Shown in pieces: positions 13,700 through 25,329 of a stretch of DNA of 64,000 nt. Origin of the DNA: Manduca sexta. Taxonomy: Eukaryota; Arthropoda; Insecta; Lepidoptera; Sphingidae. The stretch spans positions 11,411,291 through 11,475,290 of the forward strand of contig NC_051135.1 in NCBI RefSeq assembly GCF_014839805.1, written 5' to 3'. The position numbers and the translations under genes are program-made. The number at the start of each line of letters is the position of its first letter. Position 1 is the first letter of the stretch. A model generated the notes under the pieces. That model was not told where the DNA came from. It worked only from the letters and a program-made list of their open reading frames with translations, and searched no databases.

Positions 13700-16241
13700 A
13701 CAATACCTTGTCGTTATCCAGGCGGATGCAAGTATTCCGCCACCAGCGACGTACGACACGCTTTCCTTACAAGACGTAAGAAATGCTATTGATACTATAA
13801 AAATCCCGTGTGGAATCTAATTTGTCACAGAGAATACATGCCCAGATCAGTTCTCACGATATGCGCGATGTCACGGGGCTACGTCTATGATAACGCGATA
13901 AGAAGTGAGCCACGACTCCGTGCTTAAAAAGAATTGGAGGCGAAACTTGAACCCACGATGAAAATTTCTTAAAGCAGACGCTAAACAATTCAGATGAGGC
14001 ATTTCTTTTTCTGTTATAAAGATTAGGTGACATGGACACCTTATAGAAATGTTCAACGCCCATGTACACTCAAACAGGAGGAATTTTGGAAACGTTCCAA
14101 AGTTTTAAGGAATCATAATTTGAATAGGGAGCAGTAAGTTGTTTAGCTTACATCAAATTTACAAGCCATTTGAAAAGTAACACCAAATATACACTTCACA
14201 GGGTTTTTGCAAGGCAGCAGTATGATCGTGCTGGTGTCTGTCTACTCATGCTGCTACTAAAACTTCCTAACTAAACCGCTCGCAAAAGTCGCTTGTATAC
14301 TATCTAATACAAATTCGTATCAAGGAACGTTTGAAGATTCCACTTACAAGTAGCCAAAAAAATAGAGCAACTTTAAACCAACGGTATTTAAATACCTAGT
14401 GGTAGATGGAATAGGAGAAAAAAAAAACACTCACAAGATTTATGGGTCCGCATTAGGTACACCGAAGCTGTACGGGTCACATCGCGCCGTCGTGAGTCAC
14501 ACTGCATGCCGAGTCGTATTCTGTTTCTGTTATCATATGACAACGTTGTGTGGTAAATTAGTTTATTTATTACCAGCTGGTCAGTGGACGGGTGTGTGTA
14601 GCCAGGATGGTCACGTGGGTGATAGACCGTGTTTATTTGTAAGGAAATATTTATCAGGCTGGATTAGATTTACAATATTGCTACCAATATGATAATGATG
14701 ATGGTGAGATATCTTGAAAATGGTTAGCTAACTTTTGAAGTTCATAATGATTCTTGGTCAGATGTGGTTTACGCAACCCGCTCTCTTGCTATATATACGT
14801 CATCCGACCAACATGTACGAAAGCTATTGAAATTTACAAGAGTAGCCGTAAGCGATGCAAACCACTGATTTATAATTTTCCTAAATCCTTTGTAATTTAG
14901 TGTAACATGCTCGTCTGTTGAGGATGTTTGGAAATAAAAAGATAAAACCTTCAGTAATCCAGAGTGGATTAAGCTCTAAAAGCTCTAATATGATGCTCAA
15001 TAAAAGTAAGTTATAAAATATTGAGCAGAATATTTGATCGTCTAAACGTTCTATTGGAGAATATAGTTCCTGTTACTTGTAAAAAAATTACGCATGTATA
15101 GCAAAAAGAAATACAGTTATGAAACAAGTAAAAAACGCACACATAGAAATTAACATAGATAAATATCGCATATGGTTCAAAATGCACGCAAAGTAGAATA
15201 ACATATCGCTTAGAAAGTTGCGGTGCGTTCGATCAAAGTTAAAACTGTCAAAAGAGAAGTTTCTGACGTTGCAAAATCTTTTCGTGCTTTTTTGCATCTG
15301 TGATTGTTGGCGCGTCAAATCAGGAATATCAATTTCCCAATACTCGTTTATTTAACTTGCATAGTGAAGTGTCAAATTATTATTTTTTGGTGTACTATTT
15401 CAATCGTTTCTTGTGACGATCGGTCAGGCGCATTTTTGTTTGTTTTTTTTTTTCCTTTTTTTGTTTTTGTCGTTTTGCAACTGTTGAATGTTTAGGAGTG
15501 TCGCGACTGGGGATGGATATGATGAAAGTATGATTTACGTTTTAAATGCGTTCAAATTTGGAACGTGCGCTTGTTAATGTTTCTTTTTTTTGTGTAAGTA
15601 AATTTATACTTTGCTATATGAACGGACAGTAATTGATAACTGCGCGTAGATTTGGCAAAGCATTTTATGGATAGGACGCGGTACACTTTATTCCTTTTTC
15701 GATGATTTTTTTTATTGAAGTGCCGCTACTATTAGCATCTTTGATCTATCATTTGTGGTTCCCAGAACCCCATTTCAACATACTTGAGACATATGAAACG
15801 ATTAAACACAAAATCTGGACTAACAGTACGTGAGACCACGCCCCACACACATCCACTGCGGCCCTGCGCGGCTCGCACCGCCATCAGTGACGTTTGATGG
15901 CAGATTCGTCCGTTTACATGCCAGCCTAGCCCGGGAACCTCTCTAAAACCTCATTTATCCTGTGCGTACATCTAAATTGCGTGTCGTTTGACTCGTGACC
16001 GTGCTTATACATAAGCATTTTGTGCGTTATGTCGCCTTTGTTATCCTGTTTGGTTCTATAATAGTATGAAATGTGCCCGATGCGTCCGACGATAGGCTCG
16101 TAACAGTCGTGTTGCTTTGTTTATGATCCGCAATCATGAGGAAATTTCGAGTCCTGGCGTCGGCTGGATTTGTTAAAGTACGTTGTTTTTGTTATACGAG
16201 TTAATTTGTTTAGTTATACGCCAGCTACTATGTAAGTTGAG
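13700..16241. other. Non-coding stretch
   Basis: No gene was recognised. It contains T-rich runs (about 15,443-15,475) and a short GC-rich patch at about 15,835-15,960. Reading frames at 14399-14692 and 15088-15495 look random. Confidence 0.5.
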
Positions 16242-16442
16242 ATGTACCCTCAATATGAACGTAGAAATGTATTATATGAACATAATAATAATGATGTCAA
16301 TTTTAAAGTGTTATCGGGTGTTTGCATAATCGGATTTATTTTGTTCATTATATTTATTGCAAACTGCGTTTTTTCAAATAGTGATGCAAACGATTACGTG
16401 ACTTGGGACAACATCACACTTCTGGGTGTTGACGTGACCTGA
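16242..16442 (+). CDS. Candidate 66-residue single-pass membrane microprotein
   Basis: An ATG-to-TGA frame of 66 codons. It has a hydrophilic N-terminus (MYPQYERRNVLYEHNNND), one strongly hydrophobic segment at about residues 25-44 (VLSGVCIIGFILFIIFIANC) and a polar acidic tail with one N-x-T site. The amino-acid composition is even and unlike most AT-rich random frames here. There is no purine at -3 strong enough to decide the start, and no neighbouring exon or poly(A) signal confirms transcription. I do not recognise a family. It may be a real small ORF, a stray exon of an unseen gene, or chance. Confidence 0.25.
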   Translation: MYPQYERRNVLYEHNNNDVNFKVLSGVCIIGFILFIIFIANCVFSNSDANDYVTWDNITLLGVDVT

Positions 16443-16475
16443 TATTGTTTTAAAATTTATTTATTGACCTCCATA

Positions 16476-16545
16476 CATATCATGTAAAGGCGGACTTAAT
16501 GCTAGACGCATTCTCTACCAGCCAAGCTGAGGTGGTGCAGTAATA
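16476..16545 (-). mobile_element. LINE 3' end fragment
   Basis: The reverse complement reads 'ctggtagagaatgc...agcattaagtccgcct', which matches the tail at 31,170-31,265 on the plus strand. I recognise it as an abundant lepidopteran non-LTR retrotransposon 3' end. Only about 70 bp remain. Confidence 0.6.
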
Positions 16546-16770
16546 AAAACATAGCAGGTTCTGATAATAGACTAGTGAAACGATGAGAAATTTAGTGATA
16601 TTCTTTTTATCCTAGCACGAGATTATATGGAATCTAATACTACGTACAGAGTATTCGCTAAAATTGTCGTCCGACTGTCACTGTCTTACGGAACGCAAGT
16701 CTACACATGTTTTTTGTCACATTGATCGTTATCTTATCTAGTATAAAATACATTTAGCTTCCTCCCAACA

Positions 16771-16923
16771 GGGACCTTATTCTCTATGCCACACGTTATT
16801 TTTACAGTGCGTCACGTTCAATACAATAGATATTGGCATACAGAATACAATTCCACACAAATTTCACGAAGATAACATGACACGGCCGCGTTACGCGTTT
16901 TGCAGTGTCATAGAGAATAAGGT
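16771..16923 (+). mobile_element. MITE-like TIR element, copy A
   Basis: About 153 bp bounded by inverted ends, accttattctctatg on the left and catagagaataaggt on the right. The interior ('tttcacgaagataacatgac', 'acggccgcgttacgcgtt') recurs in reverse orientation at 18,405-18,582. There is no coding capacity, as expected of a non-autonomous DNA transposon. I could not define a target-site duplication. Confidence 0.7.
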
Positions 16924-16939
16924 AGCAAGAGCAATCTAT

Positions 16940-17030
16940 AAATGTTATAAATTGTCCCACTGCTAGGCACGGAATACTTCTACCACTGAGAACAGGCAGA
17001 CTTCACATACCACCACACATCACATAACAC
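16940..17030 (+). mobile_element. Retrotransposon tail fragment ('tcccactgctaggcac' type)
   Basis: The string 'ttgtcccactgctaggcac' followed by 'ggcagacttcacataccacc' matches a repeat tail I associate with lepidopteran RTE-like elements. It is short, degenerate and lies directly beside MITE copy A. Confidence 0.5.
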
Positions 17031-17039
17031 TGCGTAATT

Positions 17040-18400
17040 AACGCGATAATTACATTCCTAGCATCAAACATCAATCAATCGAAACATCAATGATTTCGGC
17101 ATCATTAGACAATGCACGCTCGTATAACTTTCTAGTCCGTACCATCATCGTGGTACGGCGATGATTCAGCGTTCGTAATGCACAATAACCGTACGAATAG
17201 ACAATGACGGGCCGTCATCGACGTTGTCAGACGTTGCCTAATCAATCATACGTAATTCGCCTAACAGGGTGCGTTCACCTCTGCTCAAGGTGGCGTAATT
17301 TAAAGATGCTCATCGTTTGGATAATCACGTGTTTTGTAATGTTCGATGGCAACAGGCATTGCAAAGTTTTATATGCAAAACATCACGCTCTTTCCTTGTT
17401 TAAGGATGGGTAAAACAAATGCTAGTTCTTCAATGTTTTATAGATCTAGAATTACTAAAACAACCGAACCGCTCAGCTACTTTTATTCAACACGGCAGTG
17501 TCGTAATTTTTGCAATGTCAATACAGTGACAGATACAATCAGTGGCGACAATAATCTGGATCTTGAACGGCTTAATACCAACACTTATCTGTAATCAGCA
17601 ATTCTATAATACGTTCAGGACATTCGAGCGGCGGCATGCACTCGTTACAACCTCCGTGATAAGAATACCACAATACACAACACTAACGTGTAGATTTTAT
17701 CAGACGGTAAAAATCTTGGTAAATTCCCGCCACACCCTCGTGCGGCGACGCGGGACAAATAAAATTCCCACGCAGAGTAAGGGTGCGTCCGTATCGATGC
17801 GGAGAGGAGGCGATGTGGAACAATCGGTTTGTTTATATTGATGAGCAGACAATTGAGCTAATGGATTACCTGGTAGTGATCAGCGTCGGCTAAACATCCA
17901 TAATATGAACGTTCATGTTCTGTGAAGAACGTGGTAGGTTATTTACACGTATTTAATTTACAACCGTTTGTTTTCCTCAATAAAATAAAGATGTTAATGT
18001 GGTCTTGGATTTTGATATCCGTATCTCTGCTTCGCTAACTTATTGCAGTTTAATAAAGACTTGTAACTGTTTTGCAAACAGTGATTGACATAATATGTGA
18101 CAGAATAACGGAAACATCACTACGAGCACAGACATTAATTGTGCAACTTATGCGAAATCTGCATATCCGCTCCGTGTAAGTGAAACCGCGCCCTAATCGT
18201 GCTCCTAATTTGTTGTGTAGGATAAGTTGCCGGTGTGGTGGGACGACATCGGAGGCTTCAGAGTGGGTTTTAAACGTTTACCATCGCGTTAAAGTTAGCG
18301 CGTGCAATATGTTTTTAAGTATAAAGTAGTCATTTAGGGTCTCGCCACGCTAACACGAAGTAAAACGTAATGAATGTCGCCCATGTTTTATTTGTCAACC
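17040..18400. other. Non-coding stretch
   Basis: Three overlapping plus-strand frames (17204-17841) have no recognisable domain and show no splice logic. I see nothing else. Confidence 0.45.
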
Positions 18401-18404
18401 TACA

Positions 18405-18582
18405 GGGCCCTTATTCTGTATGATAGTGTAAACGCGTAACGCGGCCGTGTCACGTTATCTTCGTGAAATGTGCGTGGAATGGTATTCTGTAAGCCAATTT
18501 CTATAGTCCTAAACATGATGTGTTGTGTTACGTGCTTGTTACGCACTGTTAAAATAACGTGCGGGATAGAGAATAAGGCCCC
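18405..18582 (-). mobile_element. MITE-like TIR element, copy B (inverted relative to A)
   Basis: About 178 bp with ends gggcccttattctgtat and atagagaataaggcccc. Its reverse complement aligns along its length to 16,771-16,923, including the block around 'acggccgcgttacgcgtt', with an internal length difference. Two copies 1.5 kb apart in opposite orientation could pair if transcribed together. Confidence 0.7.
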
Positions 18583-18639
18583 AGTTTAGTTAATGAATCT
18601 TCACAATTACTGTTAGTCGGATATTTTTTTATTGCTTTG

Positions 18640-18905
18640 AATGACGAGGCGAACTTGCTATTCGCCTGATGGTAAGACAGTAGAAACGCCATCCAACACC
18701 TTGGATTACAAAGTATTGTTTGGTATTACAATGCGCTCGCCATTCTGAGACATTAGATGTTACGTCTTATTACGTCCAGTAGTTACACTGGCAACAATAG
18801 CCTTCAAACCAGAACACAACAATAAATATACACTGCTGCTTGGCGGCAAAAATTGCGGTAGTACCTACCCAGGCGGACTCTCACACGTAAGAGACCTACC
18901 ATAAG
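18640..18905 (+). mobile_element. Lepidopteran retroelement fragment ('cctgatggtaag' type)
   Basis: It begins with 'ttcgcctgatggtaagacag', passes 'aacaccttggattacaaagt' and ends with 'ctgcttggcggcaaaaatt', 'ggtagtacctacccaggcgg' and 'actctcacacgtaagagacc'. I recognise these phrases from a very common non-coding lepidopteran retroelement. It is diverged and non-coding. Confidence 0.6.
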
Positions 18906-18909
18906 TAAT

Positions 18910-21900
18910 ATGAACTGCATGCGGCGACAACAACGTTCTATTAGTACGGCGGGGCGCTAAGAACTCTAGAAAGTGTGTGGTTTTATAACGTCGTTAACTT
19001 TAACACGATAGTAAACGTTAAGCACTTAAAAATACAGCCACGACGCACAGACGAAAGTTAATTGGCACTAGTTAACAAATTGTGAGCGATGTAGCAATCA
19101 GTCTGTTACAGGAGACGTCATTATACGTACGATTCACTAAACGTTTATTATCTGTTGCTTCCACGTCATTGTCTAGTTGACGGGAGTCCATTAGCGACCA
19201 GCTCGGCGGTGATTTACGAGGGGCTAGCAGGGTCTCCGTCTAGAGGCGTTCGGACACTAGCTGCCACTTGCAATATCTAATGTGATTTGAATACTTCGAC
19301 ATATGATATGTCCGTCCGCATTTCCATAAGTTACTTTTCTTACATGGCTTGCAGAAAATCGTATCAAATATACCCGAAACAAACATATGGACACTTATTT
19401 AACGATTTATAAGACTATTGGGTATCATTAAATTCAATTAATTATTAAATTCAAAACATTAGTTATCTGCCGAAATCATCAAAATAATTACAGAAACTTT
19501 GGAAATTTCTATTATTTAAACGTCACAATACACTTAAACTTTAATGTATTTACGACGATCACTATACTGAAACTGCGCTTTAACCGTCATTTTCCAAACC
19601 ATTAAACGTTGTCATATGTGATGGGCACGTGGGCGCGCGACTTTTTGCTCATGCGCAAACGTCATAACGCGTTTATTATCCGTTTGGCCTTGGCCGTGAA
19701 CGGACGTGCGAGGGGACGCTTGTGCCGACCGACCGCCGGCCACCGACACCTCTCCCACACCGTGACCCCACATCATAGATTGACACCACAAAAACATATT
19801 CTAATGATGCTCAAAAATGTCTTGACGCGAAGCAAAAAATTCAAAATTTAAAAACACAACCATGATTTCCATAAATTCGATTGTTGTTTTTTGTGGACAA
19901 ATGTTATTTTGTTTTCATAGTAAATAAATGTATTACATTAAATACGGCCCGAAGAGAATGTATTTCAAACTAATAGCCATAAATAGCCTTGGCCCCCCTG
20001 CTGTTTCAGTTTGACGCAACGCGATGACTGGCCTCTTCGGCGACTAAATGAAAATTATGTAACGATGATGTCATCATTTAGACTATTTATGTCGACTGCT
20101 TGACATACGGCGATTTAAAAGCAATAGGAATAATTGTTAAGTTTGACGTAGACATATTGTCTCGGCAGAATGTCTCGAAATGGTTTAGAAAAGCAGTCTT
20201 AAGTTAGGCGGCATACAATACATTTTTACATCGTACATTATAATGGATCAGCATATGGCATTCAATGATTTAATTTTGTCAATATTTTATGTATTTTTGT
20301 GCTGAGGTTACAAGTAGCCTCAACCATTGTGCGATTTTCTATAACACCATATACAGATATAGTTATAACTAACTAGAATTTAATCTGGATCAAAGGCTAC
20401 AAAAGCCATAACTCGACCGTTAGCAATTATGGTCAGGTCTAATGCCGATGTCCATTTGGGTCAATTGCATCAATCGACAGGCTTTGAGCTGCACCTACAA
20501 CACGCGTGGGGCCTTTTCACTGCGCATGCGTCGATTGAATCGTAAACCCACTGGCTCGTCACTGTATCAGTTAAACCGTGTATTGCGTAATGCGGTTGAC
20601 TGTACCCATTACGACTTGCAAATTATTCATGCGGCGCTAATAAAATCATCGCAATTTACACTCGGCGAGATTAATTTCCTCGTCGAGGTTTACGATCACG
20701 CGCCCCGAACCGTCTACATCAGTCGCCGCATTATCTACGTCTATTTTTTCCGCTATCTCGTGACGTAATTATCATTTTAATGTTACATCACAAGCCCTCT
20801 TGCCAAATTACATATTTTCTTTCCTATGTCGTCGGCTTTGAAGATAAAATCGCCTCTGCGAGGTCGACGCACCCACTTCTAAATAATGCGAAATTCTCGT
20901 GCAAATGTAATACAAGCGACGTCTTTCGCGAATTAGCTTGTAATTACATTTAACAACGCAAGACCTTTGAACACAAGCGGCGAAACGATGTTTGATAATG
21001 AAATTAAACAGGAACCAATTAAATTAAACGCTTTGTAATGTGTTGCCATTAATTAACTAGAGGCGCTAATTCCGCTGCCTCTATAAACTGTGTCCTTAAA
21101 CAGAATCAACTATTTGTGTATAACAAGTTATGTGCGTCTTATTGCATTCCATCGTGAACTTTATGTATGTACTACCAGAGTTGTGCATCACGAGCACAAA
21201 CACAACGGATTAGTCAAGAATTTGTCCGGCACAAACTGCACCGCGCGCCTATTGAATGCACAAAACATATCATTCATTAATGTCACATTACTAAAATGGA
21301 TAAATGCAACGGCATCATATAAATGTCGCGGAGACAGCGTTTACCGGAGTTGTGGAGTCGGATCACGCAAAACGGCGCGCCGCGGCCGGCGACGCAGCGC
21401 GTTCGGCGGGCGGCACCGCGCGCACTCTTCTATCATAAACCAAATGACGAGCTCCATCGCCGGCTCGTAAACGTTTTCGGTCACGTATACACTTACGAGA
21501 CATCATTCGGTGCGCGTGCGATATTTCCCAAATGACAAATGTTTTTATTCCAAATTATATACCTTCGAGGTTGAGTTAATGTGGACACGTATCGTATTTT
21601 CGAATTTGCGATGCGAGTGCGAATGGGCGGCGTGGAAATATTTGCTCTAGAATATGATGCAACAGGCTCGCGTACCGGTTCTCGGTCGGGCGGCTCCTCG
21701 GCGTCTAGCGAAGATGCCATACTCAATGGACTGAAAATGTTTCGCGTGGAATTGATTAACCCCGTAGCCTCGCCGCTGCTTATTATTTATGTCAAACATA
21801 TTTTATCAATATATTATACCGGGCCCATTAGGATTTGTTTTTATTTTGCTCTTAGTTCCATGCTCTTACTCGGTCGCATTACTCTATTTTTAACTTGTTG

Positions 21901-23155
21901 AAGTTGTTGAATAGTTGTTAAAAATCCAAAAATAACTCGCATTCTACAAGCCGGCCGCTCGTAAAGCGAGTAGGTATAGATCTGGTCTGATGCTACGATA
22001 AGGCTCGCCGCTTCATGCAGATACTAAGTTCGCATAAAAAAAGATACTCCTGTTTTGCAAATGTCACGTCGTATGAGAGGCGTTCTCACGGTAGCTCTCA
22101 AGAGACGAACGGAGAAAGCCTTATCTTATGTATCGGAGCGCGAACAATGCGAAGAGCGTGCCGATGGTTATCGCGGAGTGCTATCCACTACCCAGCTGTA
22201 GTGGCCATCCAACTTTCACTCGGCAACTTTGCCACCGCAGCGCATCGCCGTCGTCGATGCCGCCGCTTTGCTTTTAACATTGACTAGCCGTACCCGTCTC
22301 GTCTAGTTAGCGATGTCGGAAGCAACGCGGAAGAAATTAAATTGCTACTCGAGAAAGTTGCCGCTGTTGCTTTGTTTTACCGTCAATGTCTTTTCATTTG
22401 CATTGTGGTGCTCCGGCAGCACTTAGATAATATTTGCGGCGGAGCAACATGAATCTATAATATCTTGAATAGAGCGTTTATGTTTCGTGTAAAATTTGTT
22501 AGTTTATCTGCTCCACGCTCACGTAGACTTAGTTTCGCAGCTGGCCAGAAATTGAATCTCAATCTGTTTGACCTTTTCAATCTTACTATCTGGAGGGATA
22601 TGTCCCTATCTCTCAGTATGTAAAGTGACTCCCACGGGCGGACTGAGTAGCTTTTTTGTAACGTTTAATATTCAATAACCTACCCATAAGCGGGTATTGT
22701 GTCGGCATGGGCCATGGGTGTTGGTGCCAGTCGCGCATGTAAAGCGGCCCTGTCGTGATTTAGTGCAGGGAACGCGGCCCACGGGTCTAATTACCAAGGG
22801 TAATGAGGAGACGGTGACGCCTCCGCTCAACGCACGCTATTTGTGTCTGACGAATGCACTTCCATCATATTTAGAACCAGGGCTGTCGTCTTCGGACCAA
22901 TATGTTTGCCACTTGAGTGATTATGAGTGAAGGTACAAAGAGTTTGAAAGATACGTTATAACTAACAAGGTATTTTGTTTTTAGTACGCCTAATATGAAG
23001 TTTGACTGACCACCTTTCTGTACACGATGTTGTAGATACGATTTTTTTGTTGTACTCTTTTAGAGATGAAGTTATTTTATTGAGTAACTGTAAACAATGT
23101 AGTTTCAAAATTACTGCTAAAAATCATTCTATGTGATTTCTCCCTAACAGAATTC
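18910..23155. other. Non-coding stretch with GC-rich patches
   Basis: No exon can be supported. Frames at 20442-20768, 21090-21535, 21581-21901 and 22015-22287 overlap on both strands in GC-rich patches (for example 21,320-21,480 and 22,080-22,290) and lack domains. These patches contrast with the AT-rich surroundings and may be conserved regulatory sequence, but nothing in the sequence alone proves that. Confidence 0.45.
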
Positions 23156-23159
23156 CGGC

Positions 23160-23505
23160 TACGACGGTCAATCTAAACGCAGATCAGCCAATTACGCAGT
23201 GCATATTATAGTTCCCTAGCGTGTGCGCAATACACAGGTGCACTCCCTGTTCCTTCACTCTCATAGTCCCGTGAGACGGCGATCTGGCATGACCGGAGAC
23301 AAATCAGGCGCAGGACCAACGGCTTTACGTTCTTTCAAAGACACAGGGGTATCATAACGCCAACTTCCAGACTTCGAGCTGCGACTAGGTAATTTTTAAG
23401 ATGGAAAAACCGAGTTATAATTATTTTGGCTCACCCAGGCCCTGAGCGCGGGAGTCATACTCGTACCGTCTGCAATTACAACTAAGCCGCCGAGGCAGTC
23501 AAGAT
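23160..23505 (-). mobile_element. tRNA-derived SINE, diverged
   Basis: On the plus strand I see 'cactccctgttccttcactc', 'gagacggcgatctggcatga', 'ccaacggctttacgttcttt' and 'aacttccagacttcgagctg', ending in 'aagccgccgaggcagtc'. This is the order of a widespread lepidopteran SINE read backwards, with the tRNA-like head at the right. The B box has been damaged by a small deletion near 23,445-23,470. A fragment of the same family lies in an mRpS24 intron (about 55,210-55,305). Confidence 0.65.
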
Positions 23506-23509
23506 TATT

Positions 23510-24215
23510 GTATGTAAAAGATTTTCGACAAAGACTTCATGTCTAGGTAATTGAATGGACACGAAATTACCAGTCGAGGTTTAGCTTTAAAATGAACCTG
23601 TAAAAACTTACGCAGATGTGAACACGGCAAAAAACCGCGGCCGATCTTATCTCCCATCTAATCTCATCTTACCGCTTATTAAATCTCTAAGAGCGAGTTG
23701 GAATTAATATTTTTCTTTATGTATGTTAATAGATATGTATCTCTATTGAAAGGCGAACAAGATGTTTGCGAGTTCGCATTGCATAATAACAGTGGAGACG
23801 AGCGTTTTCATATTTTAATTTACGCACGAGTGCACGCGGCATGGTGTGGACTGTGGACTGTTGCCGACCGGCAAAAACTGCGCAAAAACCAACAATAACA
23901 ACTCGACTTCATTTCCAAATCGAATGGCGATTTAAATCCGACTGATGAAATTCTAGCAGGTTCTTATCAGCCGCGACGGTCACTCATGCGCGCCACACGA
24001 ACAAACACACTCATACACACACCCTATCGAACGATTTGAATTTTTTCGTGCCGGGAAAAAAACACAGTCTTGACATTAGCGATCAATCAAAAAATTAAAC
24101 TCGAGATAAAAATCGGCAAATGAAGAGCAGTTAAACCTATCGTGTTTATAAAATTAATTATGCAAATAGCCGTGGGTATTGTGTGGAGGTGTCGTCGCGG
24201 CCGGTGACGGCAGCC
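23510..24215. other. Non-coding stretch
   Basis: AT-rich sequence with no recognised gene or repeat. Confidence 0.5.
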
Positions 24216-24218
24216 GGC

Positions 24219-24243
24219 ATGTCCCGCTGGTACCGCCCGACCG
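24219..24243 (+). CDS. Candidate alternative first exon of twin (8 codons + 1 base)
   Basis: An ATG inside a GC-rich patch opens MSRWYRPT and then meets a near-consensus donor, g|gtgagtg, at 24,244. The exon would end one base into a codon, which is the phase required by the twin exon at 25,261, 1.0 kb downstream. Joined, the residue at the junction would be valine. This is inference only: a matching phase occurs by chance one time in three, and there is no homology to the known twin N-terminus. A product of this exon would lack the leucine-rich repeats. Confidence 0.2.
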
Positions 24244-25260
24244 GTGAGTGATAGCCGTCCGATGTAATTCTATTAGTGTCCGACAGCATCCAGCGGCCAA
24301 CAGTTCAATCATCCGCCCGGACGAGTCACACGAGATGCCGCGCCGTCGATGATCAATTCACTTTAACAATATCAATATGCTAATGAAATTACTCGGCCGG
24401 TTAGTTGGTTCATTCATTTTTTGCTCCAATGACAGTGTACACTCTGTGATAAACTGTGGTTGTTATATAAATGGCCCGAGAAGATTAATGCCTCGGCGTA
24501 ATTCGCTCGTTTTGCTGTTTCTTTTGCGCTTGCCGTGTGATTACTTCCAATCGATCGGGTGTTTGCTTTGTTCTTAATGGGATGATGCGCGACTCGGCCG
24601 TGGCTCTGCGCTCCACGGCCGCGGCGGTGGGCACGCCTTCAGCGCTAGACGCGGCGTCTGTGTGGCGTGCCGCTATTATAGTTCCACCAATTACTATGTA
24701 ACCGTGTACCGTTACACCCGCGCCGCACCATGGTTTCACTCCATCAGATATGGATGGCCATTTTTTGCGCGTTTGCCGATTTTCCAAGTCCAGTCATTAA
24801 GTTTTTGCCGATGCTGTATTTGCAAATGAGATTCCCGTTACTGTTGCCATAAAGACAGCTGGACGCCTGCCGATGTTTCTATCGTGTTGCCATTTCGTTG
24901 CGTGCATAGTACGAATCAATGCTACGGATTTGTTTATATATACACGTCCGCTCGGAAATGTAAAGAGAAGTGTTTTGTCGACAAACCGGATGAAGTTTTT
25001 GTCGTTCGCGACAAAATGAGATTTTCCGTCTGTGTTTTTTTTTTATATCTTCAATTGCAAAATATTGTTACTATTCAAAACTTATAACAATATCTGGTAG
25101 TTTTTGCAATTGTTCGCGAGCGTATTAAATGATTTTTATCTATCGGATTCAATAGAATCGTTGTTTGTAATGAAACATTGGCCGTACAGTTATCCGTCTC
25201 TTTGTTGAAAAAATAAATGTGAACACAAAAGATGACCGTGTTTGTTTGCTTTTGTTTCAG

Positions 25261-25329
25261 TTTCTGCCACGCAACCACCACAGAGGCCTTGGATACCGCT
25301 CACCAGACCTAACAGGAGTCGTCCAACTT
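25261..25329 (+). CDS. twin: twin exon a (linker between LRR and nuclease)
   Basis: The acceptor is tttgtttcag and the donor t|gtaagta. Two bases finish an upstream codon, followed by SATQPPQRPWIPLTRPNRSR and PT. This aligns with the 'QPPQRSWI' linker that precedes the nuclease domain in CNOT6. The starting phase shows that at least one more 5' exon exists. Confidence 0.93.

Noticed and set aside
20442..20768. 108-codon plus-strand frame
   Set aside because: No domain pattern, no start context, and composition like translated random sequence; nothing downstream continues it.
1..25260. Search for the missing twin leucine-rich-repeat exons on the plus strand
   Set aside because: I found no LxxLxLxxNxL-type segment flanked by usable splice sites; the exons are probably upstream of the window, but very short exons could have been missed.
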